Source: Nocardia vinacea (GTDB lineage: Bacteria > Actinomycetota > Actinomycetes > Mycobacteriales > Mycobacteriaceae). From it: DNA of 64,000 bases. The DNA lies in NCBI RefSeq assembly GCF_035920345.1, contig NZ_CP109149.1:8990001-9054000 (forward strand), read 5' to 3'. The position numbers were made by a program, and so were the translations under genes. The notes beneath the pieces are model-generated. The model was given only the letters and a program-made list of their open reading frames with translations, was not told where the DNA came from and ran no database searches. Of the stretch, positions 1 to 7,690 are shown piece after piece. The stretch's first letter is position 1; each line of letters starts with the position of its first letter.

Positions 1-1
1 A

Positions 2-478
2 CTGTCGGCGCTCGGGCCGATCGAGGTGCGTCCGCAGAGCGAGACCGGTCCGCTCGATCTCGACGCCGTCCTCTCCAGGCCGGAACCGGGCACGCTGGTG
101 TACTGCTGCGGTCCGGAGTCGTTGCTGGCAGCCGTCGAAAGCCGCTGCGCGGCGACCTGGCCCGCCGATGCCCTACACCTCGAGCGGTTCGCACCGAAGC
201 CGACCGAAGTGACTGTCGATTCCGCCTTCGACGTCGAATGCGCGCAATCCGGTGTCACCGTGCACATCCCGGCGAATACCTCCGTCCTCGACGCCATCGA
301 ACAGGCCGGTATCGCGGTCTTGTCCTCCTGCCGCGAAGGCACCTGCGGCACCTGCGAAACCGTTGTCCTGGACGGTATCCCCGACCATCGCGACAGCATC
401 CTCACCGCACAGGACACCGACGTGATGATGATCTGCCGCTCACGCGCCCACACACCGCGCCTGGTCCTGGATATCTAA
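2..478 (+). CDS. C-terminal part of a phthalate-dioxygenase-reductase-like (VanB-type) ferredoxin reductase
   Basis: The reading frame is open from base 2, so the gene starts outside the window. What remains is the end of the NAD-binding domain (VYCCGPESLLAAVE, like the CGP motif of ferredoxin reductases) followed by a plant-type [2Fe-2S] ferredoxin domain. Its cluster ligands are visible as C-x4-C-x2-C (CREGTCGTC) with a fourth Cys in MMICRSRA. The order reductase then C-terminal ferredoxin is that of class IA oxygenase reductases, which pass electrons from NAD(P)H via FMN and the cluster to a Rieske oxygenase or similar partner. The partner oxygenase is not in the window. An alpha/beta hydrolase follows 24 bp downstream on the same strand and is probably co-transcribed, suggesting a small catabolic operon. 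The substrate cannot be told. Confidence 0.88.
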   Translation: MSALGPIEVRPQSETGPLDLDAVLSRPEPGTLVYCCGPESLLAAVESRCAATWPADALHLERFAPKPTEVTVDSAFDVECAQSGVTVHIPANTSVLDAIEQAGIAVLSSCREGTCGTCETVVLDGIPDHRDSILTAQDTDVMMICRSRAHTPRLVLDI

Positions 479-502
479 CCCCCTTATCGAAAGGTTCCCG
501 CT

Positions 503-1306
503 ATGCCCGTCGTCCGTGTCTCAGATACCGATGTTCACTACTCCGTCTCCGGTGCCGGACCAGGATTGGTCCTCGTCCACGGCACCAGCATGAGTGCCGA
601 ATCCAATTTCGGGCACCTCACCTCCGAGTTCACCGATCGCCACACCGTTGTCGCACCGAACTATGCGGGCAGCGGCGAAACCACCACACCCGACGACCGA
701 CTGACCCTGGACCTGCTGGTCGCGCAGATCATCGCGGCCATCGAGGATGCAGCGACCGGACCGGTCGACCTGATGGGGTTCTCCCTCGGCGCGGTCGTCG
801 CGGCGGCGGTCGCGGGGCGGCGTCCCGACCTCGTGCGCAGGCTCGTCCTGGTGGCGGGTTGGTCGGTGACGGAGGATCCCCGGCAACTGCTCACCCTGCA
901 CGGGTGGGCGGCCTCATTGGAGGCCGGTCCCGAAATGGCCTCCGCATTCGGCCCGTTGCTGGCGTTCAGCCCGGCATTCCTGAGCGGACTCGGCCATGCG
1001 GGTCTGGCGCAATTGCGCGCCACGAAACCCGAACCCGGAACGCTGCGACAGATCGAGGTGAACCTCGAAGTGGACATCCGGGACGAGCTGAGCCGTATCG
1101 CCGCACCGACATTGGTGATCGGCTGCACCCAGGACCAGCTGGTACCGGTCACCCACGCCCGTGACCTGCACGCCGCGATCCCGAACAGCCGATACGCCGA
1201 AATCGACAGCGGCCATGTGGTGTTCTTCGAGAAGCCGGCCGAACTCGTGTCACTCGTGCAGGACTTCTTGCACACGGCTGAGATCCCCAGTGGCCAACCG
1301 GCATAA
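503..1306 (+). CDS. alpha/beta hydrolase
   Basis: Soluble 267-residue alpha/beta hydrolase. Visible elements are the oxyanion HG motif (LVLVHGTSMSAE), the nucleophile elbow GFSLG, a likely acid in GCTQDQLVP and the catalytic His in DSGHVVFFE. It starts at ATG 503 with AAAGG (490-494) eight bases upstream. The length and single-domain build are typical of small esterases or C-C bond hydrolases of aromatic and aliphatic catabolism. It lies just behind the reductase gene, which suggests a shared degradative role, but the substrate is unknown. The next gene is convergent. Confidence 0.88.
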   Translation: MPVVRVSDTDVHYSVSGAGPGLVLVHGTSMSAESNFGHLTSEFTDRHTVVAPNYAGSGETTTPDDRLTLDLLVAQIIAAIEDAATGPVDLMGFSLGAVVAAAVAGRRPDLVRRLVLVAGWSVTEDPRQLLTLHGWAASLEAGPEMASAFGPLLAFSPAFLSGLGHAGLAQLRATKPEPGTLRQIEVNLEVDIRDELSRIAAPTLVIGCTQDQLVPVTHARDLHAAIPNSRYAEIDSGHVVFFEKPAELVSLVQDFLHTAEIPSGQPA

Positions 1307-1380
1307 CGTTCTGGCGGCCCAGCTGACCCTCTGGTCGCCCGCACCGATACGGTGCGAGCGACCAGCAGGCCGGTGCCGGA

Positions 1381-2343
1381 TCAGCCTGCTACGGCCTTGA
1401 TTTCGGGTTTATCGGAGTCGGCGAGGGCGAAGCGGCGTCCGCCCGCGGTCTTCGCCGAATACATCGCGCGATCGGCGCGACGCAGCAGATCGGTGAAATC
1501 ACAGGAGTCGCCCGGCGGACAGTATGCGGTGCCGACACTGGCCGAGACCGGTACCGGACCGGCCGTCGACCACACCGGGTCCCGCAGCGCGGCGACGATC
1601 CGATGCGCGATTTCGCCGAGCGTGTTGTGCAACGGGTTGGTGGCGAGCACGAATTCGTCACCGCCGTAACGGCAGATGACCGTATCCGGCGGGCAGATCT
1701 CACGCAGCCTGCGGGCCAGCTCGACGAGCACCTCGTCGCCGACGGCATGCCCGTAGTTGTCGTTGATCTGCTTGAACCGGTCCAGGTCGATCAGCAGCAG
1801 GCCGACGCCGCGGTTCGGGTCGGCCGTCATCAGCCGCACCTTGTCCTGCAGCAGTGTCCGGTTGGCCAGATCGGTCAGCGCGTCGTGGGTGGCTTCGTGC
1901 CGCAGCCGATGCTGCAGCGCGGCGATCTCCTGCACCCGTAACGACACCGCGGCCGAAATGTGTTGCTCCTGCTGGGCCAGTGCCCGCTCCTGCAGCGCCT
2001 GGGCATAGCTGTCGATGGCCTGACTGGCCACCAGCGGCCAGCGCGTGGCGACCAGCGACCCCGGCGCCCCCGCCGGGAAGCCGAGCAGCCAGCGGGTGGC
2101 CTGGGCCAGCATTCTGGTCCGTTCGAACGGCGCCTCGACCAGTCGCGCTCCCAGGTTCCGCGCCTCGGGCACCGGAAAGGGCTCGGACCTGGCCAGCGAA
2201 AGCAGCCGCTCGATGATCTCGACCAATACCGGCTGCAACTGTTGTGGTGACGCGTGTGATCCCGGTTCCGCGCAGACCGCACGCGCCCACGCGCCTGCCA
2301 TCTGCGCTACGGGTGGCTCGATATCCGCAGACATCGCACTCAC
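1381..2343 (-). CDS. GGDEF-domain protein (probable diguanylate cyclase)
   Basis: 320 residues. About 150 N-terminal residues of unrecognised, mostly helical sequence end in a coiled-coil-like stretch (QERALAQQEQHISAAVSLRVQEI). A C-terminal GGDEF domain follows, with an intact signature (RYGGDEF), the preceding HDALTDLANR and IDLDRFKQINDNYGH motifs, and the later SVGTAYCPPG and ADRAMYSAK motifs. Such domains make c-di-GMP from two GTP. The usual inhibitory I-site (RxxD five residues before GGDEF) reads CPPD, so product feedback may be missing. No membrane segment is seen, so it is probably cytosolic. Translation begins at GTG 2343 or ATG 2334 (MSADIEPP). It is convergent with the hydrolase, and no EAL partner is nearby. 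Confidence 0.88.
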   Translation of the reverse strand: MSAMSADIEPPVAQMAGAWARAVCAEPGSHASPQQLQPVLVEIIERLLSLARSEPFPVPEARNLGARLVEAPFERTRMLAQATRWLLGFPAGAPGSLVATRWPLVASQAIDSYAQALQERALAQQEQHISAAVSLRVQEIAALQHRLRHEATHDALTDLANRTLLQDKVRLMTADPNRGVGLLLIDLDRFKQINDNYGHAVGDEVLVELARRLREICPPDTVICRYGGDEFVLATNPLHNTLGEIAHRIVAALRDPVWSTAGPVPVSASVGTAYCPPGDSCDFTDLLRRADRAMYSAKTAGGRRFALADSDKPEIKAVAG

Positions 2344-2847
2344 CCGCCACGGGTGATGTCGGTACCCGGGTGCCCTGTTCCCACGCAGGTGCCGGCGTCA
2401 CCCCGATCGTTCCCACTGCTACGCGGTTGTGTCCACCTCGCTTGGTGCACGCTCACCGCCCCCTTTCCAGATACCCCCGTCCGGCAAAAAGGATCCTAGC
2501 AAGCCACTCGGCACTGAAAAACGCTGTTTTATAACGAGTTATCGGTCCCTCGCGAATGGCGATCGGGTATGTCATCGCTGTCGGGCCGCCGGCGTTACAC
2601 ATCAATTTTGTTCGCCGGAAAGTCGCGGACCGACACGCCGACAGCACGCCGAAAAGGGAGGTTTCCGGCTCACTCGCCGGCTCGACGCTATCGGTGATAG
2701 CGATTGGCTACTGCTAGCGGTCCGGATCGTGGGCGCGTCGGCCCCGCTGAGCGCTTTGGTGGGGGCTGATTGGCGCATCCGAGGCCCGATTCGGTACAGT
2801 CTGTTCGCACACGACATCGTGGCGATCCCATCAGATGTCGTATGCCT
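2344..2847. other. intergenic region upstream of the tRNA genes
   Basis: About 500 bp without a convincing gene. The longer open frames have no family signature and poor codon structure. The stretch around 2465-2560 is locally AT-richer than its surroundings. A TACAGT hexamer about 50 bp before the tRNA could be the -10 box of the tRNA promoter; this is only a guess. Confidence 0.4.
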
Positions 2848-2918
<71 letters not shown>

Positions 2919-2965
2919 CCACGCAGGATTCATCCTCGTCGGCACCGTCTTTCGCCGCGAGGCCA

Positions 2966-3039
2966 CGGGGTGTAGCGCAGCTTGGTAGCGCATCCGCTTT
3001 GGGAGCGGAGGGTCGCAGGTTCAAATCCTGTCACCCCGA
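2966..3039 (+). tRNA. tRNA-Pro (anticodon TGG)
   Basis: The acceptor stem CGGGGTG pairs with CACCCCG at 3032-3038, with A3039 as discriminator. The anticodon loop TTTGGGA between CCGC and GCGG gives anticodon TGG. The T-arm shows GGTTCAAATCC. The D-loop is GCGCAGCTTGGTAGCGC. No CCA is encoded (ACA follows), unlike the neighbouring tRNA-Gly. Its 3' flank carries a possible integrase relic (see 3419-3460). Confidence 0.96.
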
Positions 3040-3729
3040 CAGCGTCAGCAGGTCGGAGGACCTTTTCGGGCCTCGCCGGCCTGCCGGGGTTCGACTTCGC
3101 CGATATGGTTTCATGCGTCGGCTTGTGCAGGTTCAGCACGTCGGTGCAGTCGGTTGCCTGCTTCGGTGCGTCGATGTAATGGCGGTCGGCGGCGTGGGTG
3201 CACTTGTGTCCCAGTTGGTTTCACTGCCTCGGCGCCGTGCTTCTCGGCTACCGCGGTGTCCACCTCGTGCCGGAAGCTGCAGAACGTGACCCAGGCGAGG
3301 GTCGGCGGTGAAGCCGGAGCGGTTTGCTGTTAGTCGCACTCGTGGATAGCCAGCGCTTCGCTCGGTGTGTTCCGGTGCCGAGAAACTTCGGTGATGAGGA
3401 GACGCGCTGGTTCGGATGTAGCAGTTCGCCTTCCCACAGGTGCGAATACAGGTCGAGCATTCGGGCGCCTGTCTTCGGCAGAATAGCGATCGTGGTCGAG
3501 GTTCTGCGGTGCTGCGCCCGTCCGCTTCGGGACCCGAGGCCCTCGAGGATCGGATCCTCCGGCGATCCTGCGGCCGATGCCCTTCCACATCTGCGGCGCG
3601 CCCGCACACCTAGGTAATCAACTCGGCTGCTTACCTGGCAGCACCCGATGTCGACACCTCCCCTATCTGGGAATACTGAACCGACGTGCAGACAAGTCGC
3701 ATGGGAACGGTTGGGGCGGAGGGAGTGTG
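3040..3729. other. intergenic region beside tRNA-Pro, possible degenerate integrase remnant
   Basis: About 690 bp with no intact gene. On the minus strand, 3419-3460 encodes ARMLDLYSHLWEGEL. This resembles the region just after the catalytic tyrosine of phage-type tyrosine recombinases (typically ..TLDLYGHLWEDEL..). No intact recombinase surrounds it in any frame. Being next to a tRNA gene, a common phage attachment site, makes a decayed integrated element possible. The rest shows nothing recognisable. Confidence 0.3.
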
Positions 3730-4836
3730 ATGATTCTGTGGGTGACGGTGGAGACGTTGGCCCCGGGGGTCGCTTCGGTGGCTTCGATGGGGGACGCGCC
3801 GCGTAATTTCGCCAGTTGCGACCGTGTTGTGCAGCGATTGCTGGCGAAGAGTCCGGCGCTCTATGACACTCTCACGACCCGCGATATCACCGGGATGATC
3901 CGCTTGGTGAACCTTCGGGGCGAGGACATGGATCTGACCATCCCGACCGGGGCTGGACCGCACAAACTGATGCTACGGCCGGTGCTCGGTCCGGCCGGCG
4001 ATGTGCACGCGGTGCGGTTGTGGCTCGGTCCCGCCGCGGCGCCGATCCCCCTATTGCGCCCGGCGGTCGGTCTGATCTGGGAACTCGATACGCAGCAGAT
4101 CCACCAGCCCATCGGCCTTCGGCGGTTGTGCGGTGTCGAGGCCCAAGAGTATGTGCCGCGACGTTCCATTGCCGAACTGTTCCATCGGATTTCGAGATTC
4201 GATCGGCATGTGGAGGTGCTCGATCTGCTCTACGGTCCGGTGCCGGGCGACAAGCTCCAGTTCGACGTGATCGTGACCAGTGGGTCCGCACGACGAGGGC
4301 AATGGCGGATCACCATGCGGGCTCGCGATGACGAACGTACCCGCGGCGCCTGGTGGTTGATCGAAGACATGACCTCGGACACCATGCCCTCGCCGGCGCC
4401 GACTCTCGATCACGTCGGGCTGCGGGAAGCCCACCGCCGTGCCGGGACTCATCTGGCAATCGTGCAACTCGAGCACGCCACCATCTCCCATTGGCTCACC
4501 GAGCCTGCCCCGTGGGTCCGGTGGGATTACCTGTTCCGGCCGGTCGATGTGTTCCATCCCGGTGATCGTGCTCGATTGGTCGACCTCGGCGGCAGGCTCG
4601 CATCCGGCGGTGCGGCGGAAGTTACCGTACGCACGTTGAACTACGGCGGCGAATACACACCGACATCATTGTTGCTCTATCCGTATCCCGGATATTCGGT
4701 ACGCCAGCTCACCATCGCCCAACTCGTCAACATCGGCGACGACCTCCCGATCGCGCAACCGAGTGAACCCGTCGGCTACGACGAACAACTGTGGCGCTGT
4801 CGGTCCAACCGAATGGCACATATCCCGGCTCTCTGA
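3730..4836 (+). CDS. PAS/GAF-like protein of uncertain family (possibly DUF5593/DUF5628-like)
   Basis: 368 residues from ATG 3730. GGAGGGAG (3718-3725) just upstream supports this start; GTG 3727 in the same frame is an alternative. I see no enzyme motif, signal peptide or membrane segment. The middle part (VGLIWELDTQQIHQPIGLRR, then QWRITMRARDDE and WWLIEDMT) reads like a PAS-type sensory fold. The pattern recalls actinobacterial proteins annotated as PAS/GAF or DUF5593, an assignment from memory that I hold weakly. It ends 176 bp before a P450 on the same strand, so it may belong with that gene. A sensory or regulatory role is inference. Confidence 0.6.
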   Translation: MILWVTVETLAPGVASVASMGDAPRNFASCDRVVQRLLAKSPALYDTLTTRDITGMIRLVNLRGEDMDLTIPTGAGPHKLMLRPVLGPAGDVHAVRLWLGPAAAPIPLLRPAVGLIWELDTQQIHQPIGLRRLCGVEAQEYVPRRSIAELFHRISRFDRHVEVLDLLYGPVPGDKLQFDVIVTSGSARRGQWRITMRARDDERTRGAWWLIEDMTSDTMPSPAPTLDHVGLREAHRRAGTHLAIVQLEHATISHWLTEPAPWVRWDYLFRPVDVFHPGDRARLVDLGGRLASGGAAEVTVRTLNYGGEYTPTSLLLYPYPGYSVRQLTIAQLVNIGDDLPIAQPSEPVGYDEQLWRCRSNRMAHIPAL

Positions 4837-5012
4837 GTGATGATTCACCGTTGGGTAGGGGCTGGGCATCGGTAGCGACCGACCGGTGCTCGCTGGGCCG
4901 CGGTGCCGAGATGCCAGTGGATCTACCGATGTTCGGGACCTACCTATTGCGCGATCGTTACCGCGACCCACCACTTGCCTGCGCGACATGGCCAGCGTTT
5001 GGAGTTTCGCTT

Positions 5013-6263
5013 TTGACCACGCAACATCCCCCACCCGAGACCGATACTTGTCCGGTTCCGCACCACGTATCGCCCGCCGGGGGCGATGGCGACTTCGTTC
5101 CGATGCATTCCCCGGAATTCGCCGCCGATCCACACACCGCTTATCGGGAGATGCGTAGCCGCTACGGCGCGATGGCGCCGGTGGAACTCGCGCCGGGAGT
5201 GCCCGCGACCCTGGTACTCGATTACTACACCGCAGTGCGCATCTTGAACGACCCGGACCGTTTCCCCGCTGATCCACGCGGCTGGGAGCAGACGATCCCC
5301 GTTGAATGTCCGGTACGGCCGATACTCGAGTGGCGTCCGAACGCAATGCGCAGTGCCGGACACGAACACACTCGCTATCGGCAGGCCATCGCCGCGGCCA
5401 TCGATGGGACCGATCTCCATGCCCTACACGCCACCGTGGAGTCCATTGCCGTGCCGCTGATCGAGGCCTTCAGCGCGTCCGGTACGGCGGACCTGATCAG
5501 CCAATACGCTCTACCGCTCGCATTCGGCGCGATCAACGCGATGCTGGGCTGTCCACCGGAGATCGGGCAGCAGGTCGCGCAAGCGACTGCCGCGATCTTC
5601 GAGGGGGTCGACGCAGAACAAGGCAACAAAATGCTCAGCGAGGCTTTGCTGGGCCTGATCGCCTTGAAACGGGCCGAACCCGGCGATGACATCACAACGC
5701 GACTACTCGAACATCCCACCCGGCTCGACGATTCGGAGCTGATTCATCAGCTCGCCGTCTTGTATGGCGGCGGAATCGAACCGCAACAGAATCTGATTGT
5801 CAATACGCTGCTGCTGATGCTCACCGACGAACGGTTCGCGGGAAATGTGTTGGGCGGTAGCCTATCGACCCGGGACGCACTCGACGAGGTCTTGTTCGCC
5901 GACCCGCCGATGGCCAATTTTTGCGTCACCTATCCACGACAACCGATTCTGGTCGGCAATATCTGGTTGCCGGCCAACGAACCGGTCGTCATCAGCATGG
6001 CCGCCTGCAATACCGATCCAACGATCAGCGGCGGTGCGCAGCTCGGCAATCGTTCGCACTTGGCTTGGGGCGCTGGACCGCACGCCTGCCCGGCGCGAAC
6101 GGCGGCCTACCTGATCGCCCAGGATGCCATCGATCAGCTCCTCGACGCCCTTCCCGATCTAACGCTGGCCGTGCCGGTCGATGAACTGAACTGGCGGCCT
6201 GGACCGTTCCACCGCGCTCTTGTTTCCCTACCTGCGGAATTCCCGGCGTCGATGACGCGCTGA
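5013..6263 (+). CDS. conservon-type (CYP157-like) cytochrome P450 lacking the ExxR arginine
   Basis: 416 residues from TTG 5013 (MTTQHPPPE), chosen because GGAG (5001-5004) lies eight bases upstream; ATG 5103 is an alternative. The heme loop is HLAWGAGPHACPAR, with the axial Cys present but the flanking Phe and Gly replaced by Trp and Pro. The I-helix reads YGGGIEPQQ, with Pro in place of the usual Thr. The K-helix, normally ExxR, reads DEVLFADPP: Glu present, Arg replaced by Phe. The C-terminal patterns HLAWGAGPHACPAR and VPVDELNWRPGP closely recall CYP157-type P450s of Streptomyces conservons, known to lack ExxR. None of the usual conservon partners (sensor-kinase-like CvnA, roadblock, DUF742, GTPase) is present. 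It is convergent with the next gene. Substrate unknown. Confidence 0.88.
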   Translation: MTTQHPPPETDTCPVPHHVSPAGGDGDFVPMHSPEFAADPHTAYREMRSRYGAMAPVELAPGVPATLVLDYYTAVRILNDPDRFPADPRGWEQTIPVECPVRPILEWRPNAMRSAGHEHTRYRQAIAAAIDGTDLHALHATVESIAVPLIEAFSASGTADLISQYALPLAFGAINAMLGCPPEIGQQVAQATAAIFEGVDAEQGNKMLSEALLGLIALKRAEPGDDITTRLLEHPTRLDDSELIHQLAVLYGGGIEPQQNLIVNTLLLMLTDERFAGNVLGGSLSTRDALDEVLFADPPMANFCVTYPRQPILVGNIWLPANEPVVISMAACNTDPTISGGAQLGNRSHLAWGAGPHACPARTAAYLIAQDAIDQLLDALPDLTLAVPVDELNWRPGPFHRALVSLPAEFPASMTR

Positions 6264-6296
6264 CCGCCATGGTGGGCTCGGCGATCCGCACCGCGC

Positions 6297-7538
6297 TCAG
6301 TGGGGTGCGGTATCGACATAGGCATCGGCGTCCGGGGATTCGGCCGGCGCGGCAGCGGCGAATTTCACCATATTTGCTGGGCGGACGAAGGTTTCGGCGA
6401 AGGCGTCGGCCAGCGCGGTGTCATGCTGTGCGGCCTGCATGAGTTCCCGCACGGCTGGCGGCGGGTCGAGTATGGCCATTGTCCAGCGTGCCGCGGGATG
6501 GGCGATCGCGGTCAGCCATGGCTGTGCTGCCGAGGTCATCCAGGCCCGGTCGAACGGGCCGGTGGGATTGACCAGAATCGCTGCGCTGTACTGGGCGGCG
6601 CAGTGCGCGGCGCTGTTGGCGCCCTGCGCACCGCCGGGATCCATCCGGCACACAACATCGCCGCCGCCCAGGACGAGGGCGCCGGAGGGCAGTGTGCCGA
6701 TCGGCTCGCGCATGGTCGGCGGGACGGCGCCGACCAGGGTCGCACCACCGTCGGTCAATTCGGCGTTGCGATACCGATCGGCAAGTGCCGCAGGCAGATA
6801 CTGTCGCAAGAGGTGTTCGGCCCGAGGCAGTCGTTCGGCCGGCACAGTGTGCGCGAAAACATCCAGTCCGCTGCCGGGCAATCCCTCGAAAAGCAGCATT
6901 TCGCAACGTCTTTCCTGTCCGGGAGGGCCGGTCAGTCCCGGATAGGAGATGATTTCGCCGTGGCCGGGAAGGGCTGTGTAGTTTCCGAGGCCATCCGGAT
7001 CGGGCTCGACCCCGTCGAGGTACAGCACCGCCAGTCGACGCATCGGCGCGGTCGGAACCGACCAGCTCGGGTCGGCGGGGAAGCATGCGGCGAGGTCACG
7101 CGATGCTCGAGTGACGACGGTCAGATCGTATTCGGCGGTCCGCCGATCCAACTGCGGCACAGACAGTTCGGCGACCTCCAGATCGCCGCCCGTAGCCGCG
7201 AAGTCGGCCAGCCAGTGCGCGAAAACCGTCCGCTGGTCGACACTTTGCGCTGGTTCGCTGAGGCGTCCGGCCCACCCGGACACCAAGTTACCGTCGACGA
7301 CCAAGCTGAACCGGATGCCTTGGACCCGGGGCGCAATCGAGCGCCAGATACCTAGCCCCGCTCGAGATTCGAGGTCCAATGTCGGCTGGAATTTCAGCTG
7401 TGTGCTGGTCACCGAGCCGGACAGCACCGCTGCCGCGTCGCGATCGGTCACCAGGGTGACCGGGATGCCGCTGTGCCGCAGTCGTAGTGCCAGCGGTAGG
7501 CCACACTCGCCCGCGCCGAGTATCTGAATTCCGCGCAC
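6297..7538 (-). CDS. styrene-monooxygenase-like FAD oxygenase (StyA family)
   Basis: 413 residues. The N-terminal dinucleotide-binding motif is ILGAGECGLPLALRL. Later come LPSGALVLGGGDVVCRMDPGGAQGANSAAHCA, the second FAD-contacting region of group E flavoprotein monooxygenases, and an HPAARWTMAILDPPP stretch typical of StyA/IndA-like proteins. Such enzymes epoxidise alkenes or oxidise indole with FADH2 supplied by a separate reductase (StyB). No StyB-like reductase is in the window, so it would rely on one elsewhere. It starts at ATG 7538 and is divergent from the LuxR-type regulator about 150 bp away, which may control it. It is convergent with the P450. Confidence 0.85.
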   Translation of the reverse strand: MRGIQILGAGECGLPLALRLRHSGIPVTLVTDRDAAAVLSGSVTSTQLKFQPTLDLESRAGLGIWRSIAPRVQGIRFSLVVDGNLVSGWAGRLSEPAQSVDQRTVFAHWLADFAATGGDLEVAELSVPQLDRRTAEYDLTVVTRASRDLAACFPADPSWSVPTAPMRRLAVLYLDGVEPDPDGLGNYTALPGHGEIISYPGLTGPPGQERRCEMLLFEGLPGSGLDVFAHTVPAERLPRAEHLLRQYLPAALADRYRNAELTDGGATLVGAVPPTMREPIGTLPSGALVLGGGDVVCRMDPGGAQGANSAAHCAAQYSAAILVNPTGPFDRAWMTSAAQPWLTAIAHPAARWTMAILDPPPAVRELMQAAQHDTALADAFAETFVRPANMVKFAAAAPAESPDADAYVDTAPH

Positions 7539-7690
7539 GTGAAATCCTTCCGATGGTGAATTCGCTGGTCTCAGCTTCGCGACATAGGTAGGTCACGTAC
7601 ATCGGGTGCAACCACGAATGTTTCAGATATCGCGTGGCGACGGTCGGACTCTGGCTGCTGGGCGACGACCGGCTGACTACTGTGCTCACC

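Noticed and set aside
26..478. complete ferredoxin-like gene starting at base 26
   Set aside because: The frame is open to base 2 and the protein begins inside the reductase NAD domain, so it is a truncated gene.
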